Below are positions 57,614 to 64,000 of a stretch of DNA of 64,000 bases, piece by piece. Within the stretch, counting starts at the first letter, position 1. Each line of letters opens with the position of its first letter. The stretch comes from Leucobacter sp. CX169 (GTDB lineage: Bacteria; Actinomycetota; Actinomycetes; Actinomycetales; Microbacteriaceae). Under the pieces are notes generated by a model that was given only the letters and a program-made list of their open reading frames with translations, made no database searches and was not told the DNA's origin. A program made the translations under genes and the position numbers. The stretch covers positions 1,364,001-1,428,000 of the forward strand of contig NZ_CP071051.1 in assembly GCF_017161405.1 (NCBI RefSeq). The letters run 5' to 3'.

Positions 57614-60565
57614 AGCATTCAGCCCCCAGCAGCCCCCGTTCGTTCCAGTTCGATGCACTCGGAAATCAGCGTCCAGGGCGCACGCGTCCACAATTTGCAG
57701 AACGTCGACGTCGCGATCCCGCGCGACTCTCTGGTCGTGTTCACCGGTCTCTCGGGCAGCGGCAAGTCGAGCCTCGCGTTTGACACGATCTTCGCGGAGG
57801 GGCAGCGCCGCTACGTTGAGTCGTTGAGCGCGTATGCGCGTCAGTTCCTCGGCCAGGTGGACCGCCCCGACGTCGACTTCATCGAGGGATTGAGCCCGGC
57901 GGTCTCGATCGACCAGAAGTCGACGAACCGCAACCCGCGCTCGACGGTCGGCACCATCACCGAGATCTTCGACTACATGCGCCTGTTCTGGGCGCGAGTC
58001 GGCATCCCGCACTGTGCCGTCTGTGGCGAGAAGATCTCGTCGCAGACCGTCCAGCAGATCGCTGATCAGCTGATGGAGCTACCCGAGCGCACCCGGTACC
58101 AGGTGCTCGCTCCCGTCGTGACGCAGAAGAAGGGCGAGTTCGTCGACCTGTTCACGGAGCTCGCGGCGAGCGGATATGCCCGCGCGGTCGTCGACGGCGA
58201 GGTCATCCAGCTGTCGGACCCGCCGAAGCTGAAGAAGCAGATCAAACACTCCATCTCGGTCGTCGTCGACCGCTTGGTCGCGGGCCCGGACATGCTCGGC
58301 CGACTCACCGACTCGCTCGAGACCGCGCTGCGCCTCTCCAACGGCATCGTCGAGATTGACCGGATCGACCTCGATGCGAAAGATCCTGCACGCAGCCGCC
58401 TCTATTCCGAGAAGCTCTCGTGCCCGAACCAGCACCCGGTGCAGCTCACCGAGATTGAGCCGCGCACATTCTCCTTCAACGCTCCCTTCGGCGCCTGCCC
58501 GACCTGTTCAGGACTCGGGACGAGCATGTCGGTCGACGACGAGCTGGTGCTCGGCGATCCGGCACTCTCGATCGACGAGGGTGTCATCATCCCCTGGACC
58601 AGCCAGGGCAAGAGCCTGTATCAGTACTACGAAAAGCTACTGGCCGCGCTCGCACGCGACCTCGAGTTCGACCTATCCACGCCCTGGGGTGAGCTGCACG
58701 AAGAGGTCCAGGAGGCCGTCCTGCGCGGCAACAACTTCAAGGTCAACGTGCGCTGGAAGAACCGTTTCGGCCGCGAGGTGAAGTACTCCTCGGGGTTCGA
58801 GGGCGTCATCCCGTTCATCGAGCGCCAGTACGCGGAGGCCGAGTCGGACAATCGCCGCGAGCGTTGGGCGGAGTTCCTGCGTGAGGTTCCCTGCCATGCG
58901 TGCCAGGGGCAGCGCCTCAAGCCCGAGGTCCTGGCGGTGACGATCGACGGCAGCTCCATCGCCTCCGTGACTGAGCTCAGCCTGCTCGAGGCCCAGCGCT
59001 TCTTCCGGGATGTCCAGCTGACCGAGCGCGAGGCGAAAATCGGCGCGCAGGTGCTCCGCGAGATTCGCCTGCGCTTCGACTTCCTGATCGAGGTCGGCCT
59101 CGGTTACCTGACGCTCGCCCGCGCCGCAGGCACGCTTTCCGGCGGAGAGGCGCAGCGGATCCGGCTCGCGACACAGATTGGCTCAGGCCTGACCGGCGTG
59201 CTGTATGTGCTCGACGAACCCAGTATCGGCCTGCACCAGCGCGATAACCGACGCCTCATCGATACGCTCATGAAACTGCGCGAGCTCGGCAACACCCTCA
59301 TCGTGGTCGAGCACGACGAAGACACGATCCGAGCGGCGGACTGGATCGTCGATATCGGCCCCGGGGCCGGAGTCGAGGGGGGCACAGTTGTGCACTCCGG
59401 CAGCTACGCCGACCTGCTCGCGAACAAACGGTCACTCACGGGTGACTACCTCGCCGGCCGGCGCAGGATCGAGGCGCGGCACGCGCGGCGTCCGATCGAA
59501 CCGGGCCGCGAGCTGACTGTCGTGGGCGCGCGCGCAAACAACCTCCAGAACGTCGACGCGACGTTCCCGCTGGGAGTCTTCGTGGCCGTCACCGGCGTGA
59601 GCGGCTCGGGAAAGTCGAGCCTCGTCAACGACATCCTGTACAAGGTTCTCGCGAACCAGCTCAACGGCGCGCGTCTCGTGCCCGGGCGGCACACCCGAGT
59701 GCTCGGCCTGGAACACCTCGACAAGGTCGTGCATGTCGATCAAGCGCCGATCGGCCGCACGCCGCGCTCGAATCCCGCTACCTACACGGGTGTGTTCGAC
59801 AAGATCCGCAATCTGTTCGCCGAGACCCAGGAATCGAAGATTCGTGGGTACCTTCCGGGCCGCTTCAGCTTCAACGTGAAGGGCGGCCGCTGCGAGGCCT
59901 GCTCGGGCGACGGCACGCTCAAGATCGAGATGAACTTCTTGCCGGACGTCTACGTCGCGTGCGAGGTCTGCGGCGGTTCTCGCTACAACCGCGAGACGCT
60001 ACAGGTGAAGTACAAGGGCAAGTCGATCTCTGAGGTCCTCGAGATGCCGATCGCCGAGGCAGAGCAGTTCTTCGAGCCGATCTCCTCGATTCACCGATTC
60101 CTGAAGACCCTGGTGGATGTCGGGCTCGGCTACGTGCGCCTCGGCCAGAGCGCGACCACACTGTCGGGTGGCGAGGCACAGCGCGTTAAGCTCGCGACTG
60201 AGCTGCAGAAGCGGTCAAATGGACGCAGCCTGTACGTCCTTGACGAGCCGACGACTGGCCTCCACTTCGAGGACGTCCGCAAGCTCCTGATCGTGCTGAA
60301 TGGCCTCGTGGAGAAGGGCAATAGCGTCCTGACCATCGAGCACAATCTCGACGTCATCATGGCGGCCGACTGGGTCATCGATCTCGGCCCGGAGGGTGGA
60401 TCCGGCGGCGGCACGGTCCTCGCGACCGGAACGCCCGAGGCGCTTGCGCTGGTTCCCGAGAGCCACACCGGGCGCTTCCTCGCGGAAATGTTTGCGCGCG
60501 ACGGCATTGATCCGGCGCAGAGTGTCTCGCCGAAGAAGCGCGCGGGCCGGCCCAAGAAGTCGTGA
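57611..60565 (+). CDS. uvrA: Excinuclease ABC subunit A
   Basis: Damage-sensing ATPase of nucleotide excision repair. 984 residues from GTG 57611; ATG 57653 ([18 protein letters not shown]) is a possible start closer to the usual N-terminus, but the -10 spacing favours the GTG. Two ABC halves: Walker [15 protein letters not shown] and [13 protein letters not shown]. Zinc modules: [24 protein letters not shown], and CEACSGDG…[10 protein letters not shown]. Signatures [12 protein letters not shown] and [12 protein letters not shown]. Overlaps uvrC by GTGA. Confidence 0.97.
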   Translation: MSIQPPAAPVRSSSMHSEISVQGARVHNLQNVDVAIPRDSLVVFTGLSGSGKSSLAFDTIFAEGQRRYVESLSAYARQFLGQVDRPDVDFIEGLSPAVSIDQKSTNRNPRSTVGTITEIFDYMRLFWARVGIPHCAVCGEKISSQTVQQIADQLMELPERTRYQVLAPVVTQKKGEFVDLFTELAASGYARAVVDGEVIQLSDPPKLKKQIKHSISVVVDRLVAGPDMLGRLTDSLETALRLSNGIVEIDRIDLDAKDPARSRLYSEKLSCPNQHPVQLTEIEPRTFSFNAPFGACPTCSGLGTSMSVDDELVLGDPALSIDEGVIIPWTSQGKSLYQYYEKLLAALARDLEFDLSTPWGELHEEVQEAVLRGNNFKVNVRWKNRFGREVKYSSGFEGVIPFIERQYAEAESDNRRERWAEFLREVPCHACQGQRLKPEVLAVTIDGSSIASVTELSLLEAQRFFRDVQLTEREAKIGAQVLREIRLRFDFLIEVGLGYLTLARAAGTLSGGEAQRIRLATQIGSGLTGVLYVLDEPSIGLHQRDNRRLIDTLMKLRELGNTLIVVEHDEDTIRAADWIVDIGPGAGVEGGTVVHSGSYADLLANKRSLTGDYLAGRRRIEARHARRPIEPGRELTVVGARANNLQNVDATFPLGVFVAVTGVSGSGKSSLVNDILYKVLANQLNGARLVPGRHTRVLGLEHLDKVVHVDQAPIGRTPRSNPATYTGVFDKIRNLFAETQESKIRGYLPGRFSFNVKGGRCEACSGDGTLKIEMNFLPDVYVACEVCGGSRYNRETLQVKYKGKSISEVLEMPIAEAEQFFEPISSIHRFLKTLVDVGLGYVRLGQSATTLSGGEAQRVKLATELQKRSNGRSLYVLDEPTTGLHFEDVRKLLIVLNGLVEKGNSVLTIEHNLDVIMAADWVIDLGPEGGSGGGTVLATGTPEALALVPESHTGRFLAEMFARDGIDPAQSVSPKKRAGRPKKS

Positions 60566-62490
60566 TGGCCGAAACCGACCACCGGGCGAGTTTTCGGCCG
60601 GCGCAGGGAGAGATCCCGACCGCGCCCGGCGTGTACCGGTTCTCGGACAAGTACGGGCGCGTGCTCTACATCGGCAAGGCGAAGAACCTGCGCCAACGCC
60701 TCGCAAACTACTTCCAGCCGCTGCATGCGCTGCAGCCGCGCACCCAGCGCATGCTCATGCTCGCGCAGCGTCTCGACTGGACGGTCGTGGCGACCGACAC
60801 GGAATCGCTCGTGCTCGAGCACACTTGGATCACGGAGTTCAGCCCGCCCTTCAACGTGCAGTTCAAGGACGACAAAACGTACCCGTACCTGGCGATCACG
60901 CTCGCGGACGACGCACCGCGCGTACTGATCACGCGCAACGAAAAGATTCGTGGCGCGCGCTACTTCGGGCCGTACCCGAAAGTATGGGCACTGAAGGAGA
61001 CGGTGTCGCTGCTCCAGCAGGCCTTCCCGGTGCGCACCTGCAACGAGGCTGACTACCGGCGCGCGATTTCGTCGGGCCGACCCTGTCTCGCTGGGCAGAT
61101 CGGGCGGTGCCACGGTCCCTGCTCGGGGAAGGTCAGTTTCGAGGAGCACCGGGAACGGATCGAACAGCTCGTCGCCTTCCTCGCGGGGAACGACGGCGTG
61201 CACCTGCGTGAGCTGCGTGAGCAGATGCAGGAGGCGGCACGCGAGCAGCATTATGAGGAGGCCGCCCGGCTGCGGGACCAGGTACAGGCGGTCGAGCACG
61301 TCCTTGAGCGCAACGCGGTGGTGCTCCGCACCGATGTGAACCTCGACGTATTCGGGCTGCGTCATGACGAGCTCTCGGCCGCGGCCCACCAGTTCATCAT
61401 CCGTGGCGGCAGGGTGCGTGGCGAGCGCAGCTGGATCGTCGATGTCGAACTCGACGATTCCCCTGGAAGTTTGCTCGAGCAGGTCGTTCAGTCAGCGTAC
61501 GAGGGTGACCACGAGCCGCCCGGCGAGATCTTGGTGCCGACGCTGCCCGACGACGCTTCGGCGCTCGAGGACGCGCTGTCACTGAAGCGCCCGGGCAGGG
61601 GTCGCGTGCGTCTCCGCGTGCCCGAGCGGGGAGACAAGGCGCAGCTCATGGATCGTGCGGTGCTCAACGCGGGGGAGCACCTCATTCGTTCGAAGCTCAA
61701 ACGAACGGCGGATCTCGCGGCCCGCAGCGACGCCCTCGCTGAGTTGCAATCCGCCCTCGGGATGACCGAGGCCCCGCTCCGCATCGAGTGCATCGACGTT
61801 TCGCATCTGCAGGGCACGGGCGTGGTGGCGTCCCTCGTGGTCTTCGAAGATGGCCTCCCCGCGAAAGGCGCGTACCGGAAGTACCGCATCGAGCAGACGA
61901 CCGACGACACCGATTCGATCTACCAGGTGGTCAGCCGTCGGGCCGCTCAACTCCGCCAGCTTCAAGACGCCGCAGAGCTCCCGGTGAGCCGCTACCGCGA
62001 CCGGCCGCAACTGCTCATCGTCGATGGCGGCGAGCCGCAGGTGAAGGCCGCGGCACGCGCCCTCGAGGAGCAGGGAATCACCGATGTCGTGCTCTGCGGG
62101 GTCGCGAAGCGTCTCGAAGAACTGTGGCTGCCGGGGGACCCGTTCCCAGTAATCCTGCCTCGGTCGAGTGAGGCACTGTTTATGGTGCAGCGCGTCCGCG
62201 ATGAGGCGCATCGATTCGCGATTACTTTTCAGCGTCAGACTCGGAAGGCGAGCATCTCCAGTCAGCTTTCCGAGATCCCGGGACTCGGTCCCAAGCGCGT
62301 GAAGGCTATCCTCAGTCACTTCGGCTCGGTCGCCAGACTACGGACGGCCAGCCTCGAGGAGATTGCCGCGGCGCCCGGGGTGGGAATGCAGCTGGCGGCG
62401 TCAATAGTTCGGCATCTTGGCAGCCCGAGTGAGGGTACGCTAGAGGACGACCGCACCACCCAGACGCCGGACGAGGAGGACAGCCCGTGA
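60562..62490 (+). CDS. uvrC: Excinuclease ABC subunit C
   Basis: Dual-incision nuclease of excision repair. 642 residues from GTG 60562 (or 641 from ATG 60565). GIY-YIG domain [28 protein letters not shown] motif [14 protein letters not shown], RNase H-like endonuclease core [22 protein letters not shown] and [14 protein letters not shown], and C-terminal helix-hairpin-helix [17 protein letters not shown]. Same operon as uvrA and rapZ. Confidence 0.96.
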   Translation: MMAETDHRASFRPAQGEIPTAPGVYRFSDKYGRVLYIGKAKNLRQRLANYFQPLHALQPRTQRMLMLAQRLDWTVVATDTESLVLEHTWITEFSPPFNVQFKDDKTYPYLAITLADDAPRVLITRNEKIRGARYFGPYPKVWALKETVSLLQQAFPVRTCNEADYRRAISSGRPCLAGQIGRCHGPCSGKVSFEEHRERIEQLVAFLAGNDGVHLRELREQMQEAAREQHYEEAARLRDQVQAVEHVLERNAVVLRTDVNLDVFGLRHDELSAAAHQFIIRGGRVRGERSWIVDVELDDSPGSLLEQVVQSAYEGDHEPPGEILVPTLPDDASALEDALSLKRPGRGRVRLRVPERGDKAQLMDRAVLNAGEHLIRSKLKRTADLAARSDALAELQSALGMTEAPLRIECIDVSHLQGTGVVASLVVFEDGLPAKGAYRKYRIEQTTDDTDSIYQVVSRRAAQLRQLQDAAELPVSRYRDRPQLLIVDGGEPQVKAAARALEEQGITDVVLCGVAKRLEELWLPGDPFPVILPRSSEALFMVQRVRDEAHRFAITFQRQTRKASISSQLSEIPGLGPKRVKAILSHFGSVARLRTASLEEIAAAPGVGMQLAASIVRHLGSPSEGTLEDDRTTQTPDEEDSP

Positions 62491-63362
62491 ATGCCTTGCA
62501 GTCCGAGCAAGAGATCCTGATCGTGACCGGCATGTCGGGTGCCGGTCGGAGCACCGTCGCGAACGCGCTCGAGGACCTCGGCTGGTACGTCGTCGACAAC
62601 CTGCCGCTCCCGATGCTCAAGACGTTGGCCGACATGGCAGACCGCTCAGGGGGAGCGTTGCCGAAGATCGCCGCGGTGGTCGATGTTCGCGGCCGCGACC
62701 TCTTCGACGACATCCAGCAGACGGTGCGAGACCTTCGGGCGAACGCTACGGTCCGCGTGGTCTTCCTCGACGCGACCAACGACGTCCTCGTGCGTCGCTA
62801 CGAGGCTGTCCGTCGCCCGCACCCGTTGCAGGGAGAAGGCACGCTCAGCGATGGGATCGTGCTCGAGCGCGAACGGCTGCAAGAACTGCGCGCCTCGAGC
62901 GATGTAGTCATCGATACCTCGCGCTTCAACGTGCACGAACTCTCGACCGCGACCCGCGAACTGTTCTCCGACGACGACACCCCCGGGCTGCAATTGTCCG
63001 TGCAGAGTTTCGGCTTCAAGTATGGCTCTCCGACCGATGTGGACATCGTTGCTGACATGCGATTCCTCCCCAATCCGTTTTGGGAGCCGGAGCTACGTGC
63101 ACGTACGGGCGTCGATCCCGAGGTAAAGTCGTACGTGCTCGCGCAGGAGGGTGCCGCAGAGTTTCTCGACCACTATGTGGCCGCACTCGCCCCCGTTTTT
63201 GCCGGGTATCAGCGAGAGAACAAGCGGCACGCTTCGCTCGCAATTGGTTGCACCGGCGGTAAGCACCGCTCGGTTGCCATGGCACGGGAGCTGGCAGACC
63301 GCCTCGCGGCGCTGCCTGGGGTGCACGTGAGCGTGCGCCACCGCGACCTCGGTCGCGAATAA
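62487..63362 (+). CDS. rapZ: RNase adapter/nucleotide-binding protein RapZ
   Basis: 291 residues; P-loop GMSGAGRST at 15–23, followed by LEDLGWYVVDNLPLPML. The C-terminal half has IGCTGGKHRSVAMARELADRL, the phosphate-binding motif of RapZ that in E. coli senses glucosamine-6-phosphate metabolites and guides RNase E. In Gram-positives (YvcJ) the role is less clear. Starts at GTG 62487 in the uvrC stop. yvcK, often the next gene, is absent; whiA follows. Confidence 0.94.
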   Translation: MNALQSEQEILIVTGMSGAGRSTVANALEDLGWYVVDNLPLPMLKTLADMADRSGGALPKIAAVVDVRGRDLFDDIQQTVRDLRANATVRVVFLDATNDVLVRRYEAVRRPHPLQGEGTLSDGIVLERERLQELRASSDVVIDTSRFNVHELSTATRELFSDDDTPGLQLSVQSFGFKYGSPTDVDIVADMRFLPNPFWEPELRARTGVDPEVKSYVLAQEGAAEFLDHYVAALAPVFAGYQRENKRHASLAIGCTGGKHRSVAMARELADRLAALPGVHVSVRHRDLGRE

Positions 63363-63425
63363 TCCCACGGGCAACGCTCGCCCGACTATTCTTTGCCCTA
63401 CGGATACTCGTGGGGCTCAAAATGA

Positions 63426-63446
63426 TGTTCCGGGCCACCCGGAACA
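63426..63446 (+). terminator. Hairpin between rapZ and whiA
   Basis: 9-bp perfect stem TGTTCCGGG/CCCGGAACA with a CCA loop. Without a T tract it could be a terminator or a binding site 26 bases before whiA. Confidence 0.4.
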
Positions 63447-63471
63447 AACCCATGTGAGAGAGGAAGCCGCA

Positions 63472-64000
63472 GTGTCACCGACGGCCGACGTGAAGACCGA
63501 ACTCGTGCAGTTTGCTGCCGCAAAAACCAGCGTTCGAGTCGCAGAAACGACGACCGTGCTCCGCTTCTCTGGCGGTTTGCACACCATCTCGGGCCGGATC
63601 GCGCTCGAGTCCGAACTGCACACGCCGCAGATCGTTCAGCGTCTGCGCCGGGCGCTTGCAGAGCTCTACGGCGTTCGCTCCGAAGCGATCCAGCACCACC
63701 CCGCCAGCACCCGTCCGGGCGCTCCCGGATTCTTGGTCCGCGTCATGGACGGCGAGACCCTCGCGCGCCAGATCGGCCTGCTGGATGGTCACCGTCGTCA
63801 GATCCGCGGATTGCCGAACCGGCTCACCACCGGTGGGCGCGAAGAGCTTGCGGCCATCTGGCGCGGAGCATTCCTGGCCCGTGGCACCCTGACTGAGCCC
63901 GGCCGCTCGGCCAGCCTGGAGGTCGTCTGCCCGTCGAACGAGGCCGCGATGGCCCTCGTTGGTGCGGCCGGACGCCTGGGCGTTCCCGCGAAGAGCCGCG
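63472..64000 (+). CDS. whiA: DNA-binding protein WhiA, 5' part
   Basis: Sporulation/cell-division regulator with a degenerate LAGLIDADG homing-endonuclease fold and a C-terminal helix-turn-helix. The first 176 codons lie in the window; the C-terminal DNA-binding domain is outside. From GTG 63472: SPTADVKTELVQFAAAKTSVR, then LRFSGGLHTISGRIALESEL and RGLPNRLTTGGREELAAIWRGAFLARGTL, all typical of WhiA. GAGAGG is eight bases before the GTG. Controls division genes in Streptomyces; in non-sporulating relatives a growth role is inferred. Confidence 0.94.
   Translation, partial: MSPTADVKTELVQFAAAKTSVRVAETTTVLRFSGGLHTISGRIALESELHTPQIVQRLRRALAELYGVRSEAIQHHPASTRPGAPGFLVRVMDGETLARQIGLLDGHRRQIRGLPNRLTTGGREELAAIWRGAFLARGTLTEPGRSASLEVVCPSNEAAMALVGAAGRLGVPAKSR

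Overview
The window is a contiguous piece of a high-GC (roughly two-thirds G+C) actinobacterial chromosome. Gene content and order point to Microbacteriaceae, most likely Leucobacter or a close relative: acnA/dxs facing a DUF3000–RNase D–fadA–fadB cluster, the thrS–HIT–yebC–ruvC block, tig–clpP1–clpP2–clpX, valS, T-box–ileS–folC–DUF4233–ndk, and uvrB/uvrA–uvrC–rapZ–whiA. The genus is inferred from gene order and protein resemblance, not from a search. Nearly all genes are core housekeeping genes. I see no prophage, insertion sequence, CRISPR array or biosynthetic cluster.

Layout. 1–4.1 kb: 3' end of aconitase, a terminator, and dxs. 4.2–9.5 kb (minus strand): DUF3000, RNase D-like, thiolase, and the multifunctional beta-oxidation enzyme. 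9.6–16.7 kb: alpha/beta hydrolase; SufE with a rhodanese; ZapE with a PemK/MazF-like protein; GDPD with an MFS permease; a VOC protein. 16.7–20.1 kb: a tRNA-rich region with a duplicated Gly/Val cassette, a decayed tRNA-Val(CAC), a small GntR regulator, a Pr6Pr membrane protein, and a membrane-anchored HExxH protein. 20.2–32.3 kb: thrS, HIT, yebC, ruvC, TRIC channel, recO, uppS, dusB, dgt, a 58-bp repeat array, dnaG, and a lone ABC ATPase. 32.4–38.6 kb: tRNA-Gly, gamma-carbonic anhydrase, dps, tRNA-Asn, tRNA-Pro, tig, clpP1P2, clpX. 38.6–42.0 kb (minus): lipoprotein, a small unknown gene, valS. 42.1–47.8 kb: TetR divergent from a complete peptide/nickel-type ABC transporter. 47.8–53.7 kb: T-box leader, ileS, folC, DUF4233, ndk. 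53.8–64.0 kb: uvrB, GyrI-like, VOC, GNAT, uvrA, uvrC, rapZ, and whiA (cut by the window edge).

How it works together. The window combines information-processing genes (three aminoacyl-tRNA synthetases, seven intact tRNA genes, primase, RecO, RuvC, UvrABC), protein quality control (trigger factor, ClpXP1P2), fatty-acid oxidation, isoprenoid/cell-wall lipid supply (dxs, uppS) and nutrient import. Many transcription units appear leaderless: a TANNNT-like -10 hexamer lies exactly six bases before the start codon in about ten genes. The most unusual non-coding structure is a three-unit, 58-bp-period double-hairpin repeat starting at the dgt stop codon, whose arms differ by compensating changes.
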